DNA of 64,000 bases from Vanilla planifolia (GCA_023846275.1 CM043870.1:15670385-15734384); one strand, 5' to 3'; shown: positions 48,650-63,330, counted from the first letter of the stretch. Program-made: numbers and translations. The notes: generated by a model not told the origin, from the sequence alone.

Positions 48650-51600
48650 TACCACACCTTTTTCATAGCAAATTATTTTTTCATGTGATGTAATAAGGCT
48701 TATGCACTAGCTAAAGTATTTAGTTAGCCCTCTTTCACTTGAGCATAACATTTAAATAGGAGTTCCAATCTCCTAATCTAATCATCTTGCTTATGGTTTG
48801 TTACAAAAATGAACAATTTTCTTACTCCAACTAAGACCTAAGTTAGGCCAAGAATTTGTCTACCTCAAGTTAGGTAACTTAAAATACCTAGTACACTAGT
48901 ATATACAAGAACCAAAGTAATCTATAATTTCAAATAATCATATCCATATAATCTACAATATGTGTAAGTATAATAAGGTTCAAATGATGACTATCATAAG
49001 TAAATAAATTATAAAACTACATCGAAATAAAAGGTCCTACATAATCCAAACTCAAACATAAAATATCTCAAGTAATTCAAAGATTAAGATAAAATATCAA
49101 AGATGAAGATAAATAAGACTAAAACAAGGACAAGACTAAATGCTAACTAAAGTGTGATCCATTACAGTATTCACTTTGATGCCTCTACTATAATGTTATA
49201 TTTGCTGCTAGCTCCCTACTCTTAAAGATGATACATTGGCAAGGACAAGCCAACTCAATAAGAAATCCTTAGGTTTTAATAATAGAAACATACATGTAGA
49301 AATATGATAATATAGTATAATAATCATTATATAAGAGGAATCAAATAAATATCAAGCCTACCAAGCTAAGCCAATGTATAAAATAATAGCATCATCCTAA
49401 TCACAAGCCCATCAAAGCACTATTAGTCTCAACAAAGTGATAATCAATCATATAAGATGTATAGTCACCCACCAATAATCCAATAATCCTTTTAAACTCA
49501 TGAGATACCTAATATAAGTCTGATACTCCTATCTCATCACATGAACTATTAGTCATAATCTAGGCTTTGTTATTCACATGGATCACCTCATAAGACTATA
49601 GGAGTCCTCATTAATTTTGTGGCACTAGAACAAGCACTCCAACATGCTCATAGTTTATTGTAATATCCTATAATGACAAGCATTAAACATTAAATCCTCT
49701 ACACATGATCTAACAGTCCTATTCTTAGCCCTTCCAATCACTTGGATCAACCTCCAAGGCTTAAGGAATCTCATCACGTGAGTTGATCAACCACCATAAC
49801 ATCAAAAATACCTATAGTCTCCCATGATGTCTTAACAATAAGGCATGCAACCTTCATACCTAGTAGAAGTCTTATCATCTAGCACATATCCAACACACCT
49901 TACTTTGTAAAGGATTCCATCACTACGGTTCACTATATCATTGTCTTTATCTTTATTATCTTACTCAACATTGATATGGTTTAATTAGCATTTATTTAGG
50001 GTTACCTAACCTTAATATGCTACAAAGGATTTTTTTAGAACTCTAAACATTACCCAACTATATGGGTTCCCTCAAACCTTACTTTGTTATCTTAATAAAC
50101 CTAAGATTTCTATCAAACCCTAATCTACCTAACTGGGTTTATTATCTTTTCAAATTTCATATCTCTATGTCTAGGCCTAACCCATAACATAGCCTAGAAG
50201 TTCTACTATGATCTTTTGATATATTTGAGTACTTGTTCAAGTTATAAATCTATAAGTCAAACCCTTTAAGTCATAATCTTTGATATTTAACTTAGGTTCA
50301 CATGAGTTTCACATATGAGTCTCTCTTATCTCATAAGCACATGTAACTCACTTCAAACTTCCAAAAACCCTCTCTTAAGCCACTTACACTTCTCAAGATA
50401 TCATATGGGATGTCAATTCAAGGATAAGAGTCTAATTTTAGGTTACTCGTGATCTCACCCATCAACCAAAATAGGTTAAGGTTAATCCAAAATCAAAGAA
50501 AACATAAATTCTTTAGGCAATATTAGCATCACTCTAAAGGAAAAAAATGATCCCTCTACCTCAATCAATCCTCATTAAGGGTCTAACAAAGTGTTACATC
50601 AAATCGTGGCCTCATTTTAAGTATGCTCAAAATCTTAATAAGTACATAATATTCTTAATTCAATTTTAATTCTTATTTAAATGTTTGCTACATGTAAACT
50701 ATTGATCCTTATGAATTTTATCTCACTAATTCCAAGGATATTCTTAATATTATCTAAGGTTATTTCGATCCTAATTTATATTCAACCTAATATTGAGTTC
50801 TTAACTCTAACCTAGGTTCAAATTTCAAACATAAACTATTGATATTTTAAATCATAGATATAAAATATCATATCTAGGATATTAAAATTTCAAATTTAAG
50901 ACTTTCAAATTTTAAATCCTCTATAATCCTAATTTCTAAAATCTAGTTCACTAAATCAATCTTATAGTTTCATAAGTTTAGACTATGCTAATTAAGCTAT
51001 TGGCTAGATTGAGTTCCTTCCTAGTTTCTTACTCATCCTTAAAATAACTGAAAGTTTTTTGTAACACAACAAAAAATCAAACCTCCTTTAGACTTCTTCC
51101 AAGGCCAACTCATGCCATTAAAGGCTCATTCAAGTAAACTTGAGAGCTTACGTGCCATGGTAGCATCTAAGGACCTGTTCTAGAACTTTCCTTACATTGC
51201 ATGTCCATGGTCAATCCCCATACTCAACCTCAAGGAGTAACCTAAGCCATTAACCTATTTTAAAAAGCTTTTTCTTGAGATTCAGAAGTGTATTATGGCA
51301 TAGCTTTAAATAATAATATCCCTAAGTTATCATACAAAAATTACCTCATATATTGATTATTCTAAGCAAAATTTTCTACCAAAAAGTTTTTTAGTAAATG
51401 TTAATTGTTCCAAGCAATGTGAATTAAAAGCTTATTTCAATGTTTCCAATATTTTATGTCAATATTATATGTGAATGTAAGCATGATATTACATTTTTCT
51501 TAGTATATTCAAGCCTTGGCATTTTATTTTCAAAAGTTATAATTGCAAATTCTAGTAGGACATCCTCATAATAATACACATTTTGCATCATAATTTTTCA

Positions 51601-51988
51601 ATCTATCAATCATTTACTTATAACAAAATTTATCATAACATATAATAAAAGGTCTCAATCAAAGATTATGCTACAAATCATACCAAGCATACTTTACATG
51701 ATCATATTTTTATATTTTTATTCTCAATCAATCCTTAACAGATTACAACCACATGCATGAATTTAACTACAAGAATCACCACAATATAATAAATATAGCT
51801 CCTAACCACTTTCTTTCAACACCAAATTTAAATTTTATTACAATCATAGTTTGCATAATTTTAACTCTGGTATGATTAGATCTAATCATCCAACACATGG
51901 CACGAGGTCAGCAATGAAAAGTGACATAGAGTGAAGAGAAATCTTGTATATAAAGCTACATATATTTCAAATTACACCTTAACTAATC
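48650..51988 (-). repeat. Left (3') long LTR, first part
   Basis: Collinear with 59,270-62,755. An identical 25-base string occurs at 48,931-48,955 and 59,551-59,575, followed by matching TAAGTAAATAAAT, CTAACTAA..GTGATCCA, TAATCCAATAATCC/TAATCTAGAACTCC and AAACCTATT-type landmarks. Similarity stops abruptly near 51,988, after ACACCTTAACT, and resumes at about 55,097. Open stretches here are not genes. Confidence 0.85.
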
Positions 51989-52671
<683 letters not shown>

Positions 52672-52879
52672 TGACCTATTTTGATTATTTTCAATGAGAG
52701 GTTGTGACTTCCATTAGTCCCATCAAGTGATTCTTTAACATTTTTATTGTAGCACATAACATTGGTAACTTTCACTACCCTCTTCGTTTTGTTGGCACTA
52801 ACAATGCCTTTTATTAATGTTTCTTTATCTCAAGTCAAAAGAAATTATTATTGATCTTTTAAACCAATCTCATTGTGCT

Positions 52880-53330
52880 CATCGATAGCATAAAATATCT
52901 CAATCCCATAAATATGGATTCCCAAGATACTTTAGCAAATATCTAAAGGTTCTGCTTTGTAGATAATCTCGCCAATATTGTTTATGTGATGACAAATTTT
53001 ACTTTGCATTGTCTCTCAACTCTCAGCTCAGAGTCATCATAAATTTATCATAAAAAATAAATTCTTAGATATGACATAGTTTATAGGTTTAATCTCTTCA
53101 TAAGACATTTTTTTATATTAAGGGTTTCTTACTTCTAATATTTATAATTGCACTCATAAGCTCTTTCTTTATTTGTATACTTATAGTGAAGAGTTTCTCT
53201 CTTTTCTTTGCTTCATAAGAGATAACTTTTAGACTCACCATAAGAGATAAGCTTTTATCATCTTATAGAGGAGTTTCAAATATTTTTTATGTCTCAATTA
53301 TAATAAGTACTTTATCTTTCTTGAATATTT
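52880..53330 (-). pseudogene. Gypsy-type protease remnant, nested copy B
   Basis: The minus strand reads EKLFTISIQIKKELMSAIIN, then IRSKKPLI (near 53,110-53,200), corresponding to the catalytic segment with Asp replaced by Asn. The domain end reads YLGNPYLWD (near 52,890-52,920), an almost perfect match to the conserved L-G-x-P-Y-L-W-[DE] block of this plant gypsy protease group. A following frame, ANKTKRVVKVTNV, then runs into the LTR. RT, which should follow, is absent. Confidence 0.7.
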
Positions 53331-53406
53331 TTGGAAATAGTTTAGAATGAAATTTTTAACATTTTGTTATATGTGTCTTTTGTTCTTATTTTGATAATAA
53401 TATTTT

Positions 53407-54230
53407 TTATTTTTTGCTAGTATATACAGTATTGTTAGTTGTGACCATAATATATTTTGTTGGAGAACACTCTTCTCTTTGTTGCCAATTTTTTGACTTA
53501 TGCTTACGCTTTTTGAGATTTTGCTCTTCTAATTTTGTCTCTTTACATTCATTATTCTTTTCAAAAGAAATTAGGAACATATTAGTTGAAATATTGAATA
53601 AGAAAAAAGATAATTTAGTGGAAATAGAGTAGTACAAACCTATAATATGTTTTGTTAACATTTACATCTGTTCATAAGTACTCCCAACTCATAGCTTATC
53701 AAAATTTTATGGTATATTCATATACTATTTATCTTTTCTCGTGTCATAACGATGCTACTTTTTTTATCTTTTCTCAATTCAACCCATGGGATGAAACTCT
53801 TCTCAATTTAATTTCTTAATTTGTCTCTCTAACACTTTGCAACTATATCAAATTTCAAAAGAGCATTCCAACATGTTAATGCATGACTCATTATTTTTGA
53901 TCAAACATATGACACATTATCTATTGATGAATAATCATATAGAGAAAAATATACTTTTAATTACTCTACCTTGGTATCTAATTTTTTTACATCTATTATA
54001 TTATTATACATTAAGAAATCAAGCATAATATTTACCTTAAAAGGATGTTTCCAATTTTGGTTCTTTGAAAAGGTGGGATTAATGTCATCATCATCTTTAT
54101 ATCCAATTATCTTGAGATTACTATTTAATCCAAAGTTTCTCTGTTCAAGAGTATTCTCTTTCGAGAGATTATCTTTTAAGTTTATCATAAAAAGAGATTG
54201 AAAGTTTTGCACTAATTCTAATAACACTTA
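53407..54230 (-). pseudogene. Ty3/gypsy gag remnant, nested copy B
   Basis: Two minus-strand open stretches carry it. The right one (53,961-54,227) ends IMLDFLMYNNIIDVKKLDT, the Gag entry also seen in copy A. After frame breaks come KVLERQIKKLN and EEFHPMG (the TWxxFKxxLxxxFxPxGY block, near 53,790), then KHIIGLYYSISTKLSFF in the left stretch (53,407-53,661), matching the Y-x-x-G-L-x-x-x-I-x-x-x-L tail, followed by a basic QQREECS region. It would form particles. Plus-strand frames overlapping here are shadows. Confidence 0.7.
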
Positions 54231-54403
54231 TATTTGTTGTGTTAATAGAGTTACTCGTGTCTCCAAACTTGATGGTAAAATAATTGACAAAATTATCTCA
54301 ACTAAAGCCTCCTTAATTTCTTCATTCTCTTTTATAGCTTGGCCTTAAACTACCTTTTTCTTTACTCCTACCATCAATGCCAAATTGAAGTACTTTGATC
54401 CCA

Positions 54404-55096
54404 AAAATAATATGATCTTTCTACAAGGTGTTCTTATTTTGAGCTCTTAATAGTAGGCCTTTTTGTCTGAGTAGCAACAACAAAATTACAAGTGTTATAA
54501 TGGTGAAAACTATGAAAAAAAGTAATGATAAGAAGTTTTTTTATAAGGAGATTGAATTCCCTTGAGAAGTTTTCGTTCAAGTGTTTTTGAATTCATAAAG
54601 TTTTGAATTGTAGAGTTATTAATTCCTTCCTACATCATTTATTATAGTTTATATAAGGGATGGAAAAAATATTTTAATCCTAAAATTCATAAAACTTTCA
54701 CTTCCATAAGAAACTTGTGGATTTTAACTAGAATATAAAAATTTTACAAATTTTGCACCTTACATGGCCTGATCACATGCTGCTCTCTTGCTTGCGCCTA
54801 TGCTTAGGAACGGTTCAAGTGCAAAAGTATTGTTCTTATATGTGGGTTGTTCCTCAATACATGAATTGACTATGATAGTGTGGTAGGTCCATCTATAATA
54901 CACACTTGGAGTGCATACATAATAGATGACTGACAAAGCATCTTATGTGGTTGTGCACCCTTAACGTGCAAGCATCTAGCAAGTTAAGCCATATTATTAT
55001 GTTCTTGCACCTCTTATCATGGTTACTGACTAACACACATATAGCTAGTCACTACACATGTGAGCCTATGCTTGTCTCATGCTTTTTCATGCTGCA
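54404..55096 (-). repeat. Right (5') LTR of nested copy B
   Basis: Partner of 51,989-52,671. Its central part (about 54,820-55,000, GTGCAAAAGTATTGTTC, ATATGTGG, TATGTGGTTGTGCAC) also aligns with the left LTR of copy A (42,091-42,240, GTGCAAAAGTACTATTTC, ATATGTAG, TATATGGTTGTAGCC). Confidence 0.65.
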
Positions 55097-55721
55097 AGTA
55101 TTATAATGCAAGCATCACCTAATTTTCCATCAACATGAGACCTATAGCATAGACAACGTTGTATATTCTTCATATTAATACTCAACTAGAGACTATAACT
55201 TGAAATGTTGTAGCAAAATATTGCATTAAGAAATCCTATAGTGCACTTACATTAATGTCCAAGGTGTGAGGATTCCTACAGCTTGAATCTAGTAAAGGTC
55301 TACACCACTTTGATTCTCCTTCTCTTCATAGTTTGGATTGCAAACTCTCTTCTTCCTTTTCCTTACTCTCATCCATGACCTCCTTATTCTCCTCGGTTTG
55401 TTCATCTTTAGTTTATTAATATCTATGAATCAAGAGAAGTATCTAACCTAAGCATATCATGATTTTTTATAGCTAAAAGTATCCCTTCCTAAAATCTTGC
55501 AACATTTGTTAGTTGGTTCATATCTCTCTCTCTTATCCATGCTAAGGCACCTTATCCACTTAAGCATTCTTTTTTACAAGATTTTTATATGATAAATTAA
55601 ATTTCAACTTTTAAACTAGATATGAATTAAAAATTTAAGTAATTTCATGTTCAAAATTTTACATTTAATATTAAATTATAAAGAAAATGGTAAATTAAGA
55701 AGGTCATACTTGGGTCTAACA
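55097..55721 (-). repeat. Left (3') long LTR, second part, ending at its U3 start
   Basis: This resumes homology with the right LTR (62,780-63,250): TATAATGCAAGCA, TATTCTTCATATTAAT, CTCAACTAGAGACTAT and GGTTTGGATTGCAAAC/GGTTTGGGTTGCAAAC. It ends at 55,721, where the minus strand begins TGTTAGACCC. Confidence 0.82.
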
Positions 55722-56049
55722 TTCTCCTCACCTTAGAAGATTTCACTTTTAAAATCAAGAAAACAACTCTGGTTGATTACAATGAACCTCATACTTTACC
55801 TCCCAAGTAGCCTCTCAATCATGATTATTCTATAATACTTCTAGCTGAACAAGATTCTACTCAATTGTCAGTTGCTAAATTTTATAATACAAACTAAGCA
55901 TTCCTGATTGGAAACATATAGTTTAATCTAAACCTCTTTAGGATACCTTTGAAGAAAATGAGAAGGATCTGAGGCAAACTTTATCAAGTTAGATACATAT
56001 AACACATCATGTATCCAAGTTAATGCTTAAGGAAATTATAGAAGATATT

Positions 56050-57000
56050 TAGGTCTTAACTTGGAAGCATTCCCAAATTGAAACAATTCTTCCATAGGAT
56101 TGGCTTTCAAAATTATCTATTCTCTTATCTGAAAGATTACCTACCTATGCATACTATCAAAATATTTCTTTTATTGATTTTGCACCACACAAAGCCTATT
56201 GCTTGGCCAACGAAACTCTTTTGTAATCTTCTTAATAATTTAGTGTCCAAAGGCCTTTTGTGATGCAAACTTGGCCCAATGTATGAGAGATGTATAATGC
56301 TTCCCATATAAAGCACATATAATGCCATGCAAATAGCTGACTAATAACTATTATTGTAAACAAATTCTATCAATGATAACTAGCTAACCCAATTTAAGGA
56401 GTATGACTATACATTAGCTCTCAATAAATCCTCTAGGGTTTGCATAGTCCTCTTTGACTGTCTATCTATCTAAGGATGACACATTGTAATGAACCAAAGT
56501 GTAGTTCCTAGTACTTGATGCAGATGATTCCAAACTTAAGTGGTAAAGTTAACATCTCTATCTAAGTCAATCACTTTGAGAACACTATGCACACAAATTA
56601 TCTACTACATATAAGGTCTATTAGTCTTCTTATTTTATCTTTTTCACAACAAAAAATGAGCCAATTTACACAACTGATCCACAATAACCCAAATCATGTC
56701 ACATCCCTATTAAGTCCTCAGTAATCCAAATACAAAGTCCATAATAATCATATCTCACTTATATTTGGTTATGACTATATTCTAAAATATCCCACCAAGA
56801 TTTCAATGTTCAGCTTTTATTCTTTAACAAGTCAATCATCTCTATGCATAGTGAGTCGCTTCATTCTTTAAACCTCTCCATTAGAAGAAAATTTTGAGGT
56901 TCTTATATATTTTAGTTTCTATCAGATGGATTGACATTTCTATTTCATGAGCCTCTCTTAGTAAACTTTCTTTGAAACCTTGGTGTTAAGGGACACGCTA
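56050..57000 (-). pseudogene. Gypsy integrase remnant (long-LTR element)
   Basis: Minus-strand segments include LLREAHEIEMSIH, RIKAEH, IMDFVFGLLRT, MIWVIVDQLCKLAHF, QTLEDLLRANV, LIEFVYNNSY and SAICMALY. They cover the zinc-binding entry, catalytic core and post-core of a plant gypsy integrase in order. Stops are scattered throughout. A short duplicated string, CTTAGTCCTCAGACTCCTA, appears twice near 57,034-57,090. Confidence 0.88.
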
Positions 57001-57239
57001 CATACCATATAGATCAATATATCATTCCTAATAACTTAGTCCTCAGACTCCTATTATAATTGAGTGATAGACTTAGTCCTCAGACTCCTACATACCATAT
57101 ACATACCATCTTTTGAAGTTTAGGATCATGTATTAAAGTGTCCTTAGCTCATCTAACTATTTAGTCTAGATGCTAAGAGTGCTAAATTAAGCCACATATC
57201 CTTGATTACAAAATGAATCTAAGCTCTATCAATGTCAAA

Positions 57240-57620
57240 CATGAATTCCTTATATGATTTGTCTAAAAAGCATAGACCTCAGAGTGTGCCCTTCACTTAA
57301 TTCTTCTAGTACTGAGTTTGCCTTACCCTCACAATATTTCATATCCAAATCATGGTCTTTAACAACCTCTAACCAACATATTTTCCTCAAATTTAGTTCA
57401 CTGTAGGAAAAGATAAACATGATGCTTTTGTAAAAAGAGAATAACTTAACCCACACAATATAACTAGTGACAAAAAATCTTTAGGGAAAATATAACTACA
57501 GCTAGTTGCAAAACCATGAGTCAAATAATTGCATTCATGCTCACAGGTTGTATAGATGCATAGGCAACCCAACTAATCTTCATAAGAACTACCCTCAAAC
57601 CAATATATGAAGTATTATAA
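57240..57620 (-). pseudogene. Gypsy RNase H remnant (long-LTR element)
   Basis: A 68-codon minus-strand stretch (57,250-57,456) reads YSELNLRKICWLEVVKDHD, then DMKYCEGKANSVLEELSE. This is the end of the gypsy RNase H (ELNLRQRRWLEL-x-KDYD, Y-x-PGKANVVADALSR), with the ADALSR box degraded. Confidence 0.88.
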
Positions 57621-57979
57621 TAACCCTAATAAGGCTTACCCTACTCTGATGAGGTCAATACTCAAGTGGAACTCAGTTTATTCATAAGCTCAATAAAGCT
57701 TTGTTCATACCAATTAAACCAAGAATAGATTATGCCTTTTATAGTTAACTAAATAAGAAAATACTATAAGTTTGAAGAAATTTGGCACTAATTTATGATA
57801 ATAAGTTGTAAGACCCAAGAAATAGAAAATCTCTATCACTATAGTTACTCTCCTTTAAACAGCAATGGTTTTGACCCAACTAAGGTGAACAAAAACTTGT
57901 TAGCACTCATAATATGCCTAACGAAAGCTATCTGGTCAAGCCAAAAGGACTAACTAAAAATTTTACATATAGGTACTTG

Positions 57980-58420
57980 CTGCTAAGCTTTTTCAATACT
58001 AATTAATGGTGCCAAGCATGCCACTCACTATTCTAAGAATACAACAATATATCATCAATGAACTTTATGATGACTCAATTAAAAAATGGTTGAAAAATGT
58101 GCTTCATCAAATTCATGATCATAATAGGATCATTTGAAACCCAAAAGGTGTAACTATAAATTCAAAATGCTCATACTATGAATTGAAGATTATCTTTGGG
58201 ATATATTTTTCCCAAATTTGAATTTGATGATAATCTCAACAAAGATTGATCGTAGAAAAAGTTGAGGCACCTTACAATTGGTCAAGTACATCATTAATTC
58301 ATGGTATGGGATATTGAGTTTTAATATCCACCTTGCTTAACGCATAATAATCCATACACATGCATAAGTTACCATCCTTCTTTTTGATAAATAGTTCAAG
58401 GGCTTTTTAAAGAGAAATAA
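57980..58420 (-). pseudogene. Gypsy reverse transcriptase remnant (long-LTR element)
   Basis: The minus strand reads DGNLCMCMDYYALSKVDIK, QYPIP, INDVLDQL, GASTFSTINLC, DYHQIQI, HFEFIVTPFGF and FIDDILLYS. The YxDD box is FIDD at 58,051-58,062, keeping both aspartates although Tyr is Phe. Several TGG-to-TAG-like stops interrupt the frame. Confidence 0.9.
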
Positions 58421-59252
58421 TGGGCCTAATCAAACCCATGCCCACTATGTCTTATAGCTAAATCTTGAGTTCTTTTAACTCGATTGGAGCCGTATGATAT
58501 GGTGCCTTAGTAATTGGAGTAGCATCTATCTCCAGATTAATTGAAAATTTAGTCTCACACTCTAGTGGCAAATTAGGCAGTTCATCTTAAAACGCATAAG
58601 ACAACTTTTCACTATGGGTGTATACTACAAAGTAAAGGGTTGAGTTTACAAATCTAAGGCTTGGCCATCTCTAATATATAATAGTTTGTAAACACTTCTA
58701 CAAACTAACTCCAAAGAGTCTCATTTTTATGACATCTCCAAACATGGTTTGGTGCTAAGCACACCACTAAGTAACTACTATGGTATTAAGAACCAAGGCT
58801 ACTACTGGAGCCATCTACTTAGCTAAGCACCCCAGTGAATCAAATAACTCATGAATATGTGTTAGTCAATTATCTATTATTGTTGGCTTAATTGTCTTGA
58901 AAAGACTCCTAGTCTCATTTGCATGAAAGATTATAAGATTGGCTCCATTCTAACCCAAGCTAAGCTTAGATGTCATAACTATAACTGGTTTGTTCCATTC
59001 TAGATATCTTTAGACCTGGTCTTTATGCATCATTTCCTTTTTGGCAACACTATTAGTCTTTATCATTTATAACAAGATGAAAGCTCCGTACGTAACTACT
59101 TTGGGTAAGGATTAGAATAACAATAAATTTAAATAACTTAAAAATAATACTTATAACTTAATTCTCTCCACTTTAGTGGGGCTAGATCTAATTGTCTTAA
59201 GATTGCCCTAACTTTTACTTAAACTATCCTAAACCTAAGACATTCTAGCCTA

Positions 59253-59266
59253 AACTCTAATACCAA
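59253..59266 (-). promoter_or_regulatory. Putative primer-binding site of the long-LTR element
   Basis: Minus-strand TTGGTATTAGAGT directly follows the right LTR and differs little from TGGTATCAGAGC, the plant initiator tRNA-Met complement used to start minus-strand DNA synthesis. It fixes the inner LTR edge near 59,270. Confidence 0.65.
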
Positions 59267-59269
59267 CTC

Positions 59270-62200
59270 TATCACACCTTATTTTTGTAACAATTCTATC
59301 TTCATAGGATATAAATAAACCTATACACCAGTTATTGTATTCAACTAGCTACCTTACTCCTAGGGCTTAATATTCAAACTAGAAGATATGATCCCACAAT
59401 TTGTTAAACAAAGTCATGGCATGCCACCTAAAATAAACCACATTCCTATTTCAATCGAGACCTCAGTTGTGCCAAGAACTGGTGTATCTTAGGTTAGGTA
59501 ACCTATCAAGTACACTAGAGTCTACATGATGCCAATATAATTTATACTTACAAATAATCATATCCATATAATCTATAACATGCATAAGTACTATAACGTC
59601 CAAAACATGACTATGGTAAGTAAATAAATCACAAAACCACATCCAAATCAAGTATTCAAATAGTCTAAAGTCTAACATAAAATATCTCATACAATCCAAA
59701 TTCTAACATAAAACATCAAAGTTAAAACATAATAAGAATAGAACTAGAATAAAACTAAATTCTAACTAATGAGTGATCCACTATAATACTAACTCAAATG
59801 CCACCACTCTAATTTTGTATATACTATTATCTTCCAACTCCTATTAATGATACAAAACGAGATGACTAGGTTCAATACAAAATTCTCATGTCATGCTAAA
59901 AAAAATATATATGTAGAAATATGTTAGCATAGTGTAATCTTCTCTTTATTAGAGAAAACAAATAAATGTCATAGCTTACCAAGTTGAGCCAAAGTGTAAA
60001 ATCATAACCATCTATCTTATCACAAGTTCATCAATGCCTAAGAAGTCTCAACAAAGTCATAATCAATCCCATATGATGCAATGTTATCCACCAATAATCT
60101 AGAACTCCTTCTAAGCCCATGAGATACTCAGCATAAGTCTGATGCTCTTATCTCATCAATGGATCCAACAATTAACAACCTAGGCTTGATTAATTGTGCA
60201 AACAACCATATAGGGCAATAAGGGTCATCATCAATCATGTGGTACTATAGTAAGCACTTTTTCACTTCCATCATTTCTAGTGATGTCTTATGATGGCATA
60301 TAGCCAACTTAGAAACTTCACACATGATTTGCTAATCTCAACCTAAACTCTACTAATCACATGGAGCACCCTCCATAGCTCAAGGAATCCTATCAAATGT
60401 GGTGCTCAACCACCATAAGCAAAAGCACACCTATGGTCTCGCATGACATCATAACAATGTGGCATGCAACTACCACACTTAGTATGAGTCCTACCATCTA
60501 ATCATGCTCTAACTGAGGAATACACCACTCAGGTCTAATGCATTCTAGTTTACATCATCATTAATAGACTTGCTTACTCAACTCATTATGGTTTTAATTG
60601 CATTTATTTTGTGATGCCTAAAACTAATTTATCAACTAAGGTTTCTTTAGAACTTTAATCATTAATTAATTATTTGGGTCTCTTCAAATTTTACTTTACT
60701 ATCTAGATTATCTTAGGGTTTTTATCCTAACCTATCTATCTAAGGTATCTTTCCCTTTCAAATTTCATATATTTGTTCCTAAGCCTTACTCATATCACCA
60801 AAGTGTTTTATTATAATCATTTTTATTTATTTGAGAATTTATTCAAGTTATAAATCATAGCTTGCTCAAATTATTGGCTCAGTATTGGATGTCATTTTTT
60901 TATGGGGCAAGATGTCTAATATATATAATACTTTGGTAATTCAGAGTAGAGATACTATTGGCTAGCAAATTAATGTAACTTATGAAGTACAATAATTATT
61001 TGAAAATAATTAGGTAATAGTCTTTAATCTTTAAGCTAAGTTTATATGAGTTTTAATAGTGACTCTTTTTTATCTTATAAGTCAACTTGAGTTAGCTCAC
61101 CCTTCCCAAAGGTCTCTCTTGAGCCACTTATACCTCCCAAACTATACTCTAGAATGTCAGTCCATGGCTTAAGAGCCTAATTAAGGGCTACCCATGATCT
61201 CACTAATTAACCAAGCTAGATGATGGTTTAAAAAAATCCAAGTGACCATTGGTGCCTTGGTCGACTCTAGCATCACACCTATTGCTAAAACTAAGCTCTC
61301 TATCTTAATAATTCCTCATAAAGGATCTAACCAACAATCTCATCCAATCAGAGCATCATTTTAAGTGTGAAAAAAATCTCACCAACTCCATAGTTTTCTT
61401 AATTCAACCTTAATTCTTATCTAAAGGTTTGCTTCATGCAAAACCTTAATCCTTTGGAATTTCATCTAAGTACTGAGCTATTCTTAACCCTATCTAAGAT
61501 TTTCTTAAAGTCCTAACTTACCTTCAATTCTATCTACTAAGCTTCAAATTTCAAACCTAAGATATTTAAATTTTAATTCATAAAAATAAAAAATTCAAAT
61601 CTATGACATTAAAATTTTAAATTTAAGACTTCAATTTAAGATTCCTATTTTCAAATCTCCTATAATCTATCTTCTAAATCCTAGGTTCACTTCATAAGTC
61701 TTATAATTTCATAAGTCTAGACTATTCCAATTAAACCTATTAGTTAGATTGAGTTCCTTCTTGATTTCTTACTTTTTCTTAAATAAACCCAAAGCATTTT
61801 GCTACACATAATCAATATCTAAACCACCCTCGTTTGCTTTTAAGGCCAATTTAAGCCTCTTAAGGCTACTTACAAGTAAAACCTTGAGCTTACTTCCCTT
61901 GGAAGCCATCCAATGTCTTGTTTTAGGTCTTTTCTTACCTTACATGTCCCAACCTTACACTCAACCTCAAGACATAATTTGAGCCATTTAGCCCCATTGT
62001 GATTGAAAAATTTAATACTATATTTGGGTTTGATAAAGTTCTTTCCTATGATTCATAAGTTTATTATTGCATATCTTTAAAAAACATCATTCTTAAGTTA
62101 TCATGTTGGAATTGCCTCATTTGTTGTTGATGGTTATAGCTAAATTTTCCAACACAAAGTTTGTACTAAATAATAATTCTTCCAAGAAATGTGATTTAAA

Positions 62201-63330
62201 AACTTGTTACAATCTTTCTAATAGTTTATAACATTTTTTTATTGGAATTTAAGCATGATATTACATTTCTCCTTACATGTTCAAGTCTATGTTGTTTCTT
62301 TTCATATGGTATAATTAAAAATTCCAACAAGTTGTCCTCATAATAAAACACCTTTTGCATCGTAATTCAACAAGCCAACACTTATTTACTAATAATGAAA
62401 ATCATCTTAAAATGTAATAAAAATGTCTCAATTAAAGATCATGCTACTAATCAAACCAATCACACTTTGCATGATGATCATATTTCTATAGGCTTTTTAG
62501 TAAATCCTTTAAAGATTATATGCAAATCTATCCATTAACTAGAAAAATTGCCACAATATGATAAATATAGATCTCAACAAAGTCTCTTTTAGCACCAAAT
62601 TCAAATTTCATTGCTTTAATAATTTTCATAATTTCAATTCTAACATAATTAAATCTAAACATCCAACACATGGCATGAAGTCATTAACGAAAATTGCATA
62701 TAACGTGATGAGATATCATGTATATAAACTTGCATCTAACTTAATTTCCATCTTAACTGAGAGCTTAGAAAGAAATTCCAAGTAATATAATGCAAGCACT
62801 ACCTAATTTTCAATCAATCCAAGAGCCATAACATAGAAAACATAGCATATTCTTCATATTAATGCTCAACTAGAGACTATGGAATGCAATTACATAGCAA
62901 AATGCTTAATTAAAAACTCTTAATATGCATTTAAATTTATATGCAAGGCATGAGGACACTTGCCAGTTGAACTGTGTAGCCATATACACCACTTTGGCTC
63001 TTCTCCTCTTCATGGTTTGGGTTGCAAACTATTTCTTTCTTTCTCTTCTTTGCTCTCTGCTTTGGACTCCTTGATCTCCAATGTTGGTGCCTCTTTTGTT
63101 TAATTATGGCTAGAGTTCATGTGTCTAACCCAAGAATATCCTAACTTTTTATAGCTTAAAAAAATCCATTCCTTAAATCTTTTTAGAATTTTCGTTGATT
63201 AATAACTCATTCCCTTGTCCATGAAAAGGTTCCTTATCAACTTTTTATCTTTTTATTTTTTGCATTATCCAATTGACCCTCAATCATATCTACAAAGTAA
63301 AAAATAACCCTCAATCATATCCAATTAACA
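59270..63330 (-). repeat. Right (5') long LTR, about 4.06 kb, uninterrupted
   Basis: Full-length partner of the split left LTR. The outer end is taken as CCAATTAACA at 63,330 (minus TGTTAATTGG), by analogy with TGTTAGACCC at 55,721, but similarity is weak in the last 80 bp. A short local duplication of CCTCAATCATATC lies at 63,279-63,321. Open frames at 59,463-59,699 and 62,558-62,785 are chance frames in LTR sequence. Confidence 0.8.

Larger units (their letters stand above)
55722..59265 (-). pseudogene. Decayed Ty3/gypsy pol of the long-LTR element
   Basis: Minus-strand order from right to left: possible protease fragment (about 58,850-59,000), linker DELPNLPLECETKF and APIELKELK (about 58,440-58,600), RT (57,980-58,420), RNase H (57,240-57,620), integrase (56,050-57,000) and a tail to 55,722. 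Every domain is broken by stops. This is the order of a plant chromovirus pol. Gag is absent between the primer-binding site and protease. Confidence 0.85.

Noticed and set aside
53414..54201. Plus-strand open frames over the copy B gag
   Set aside because: The minus strand encodes Gag motifs conserved in copy A, so the plus-strand frames are shadows.
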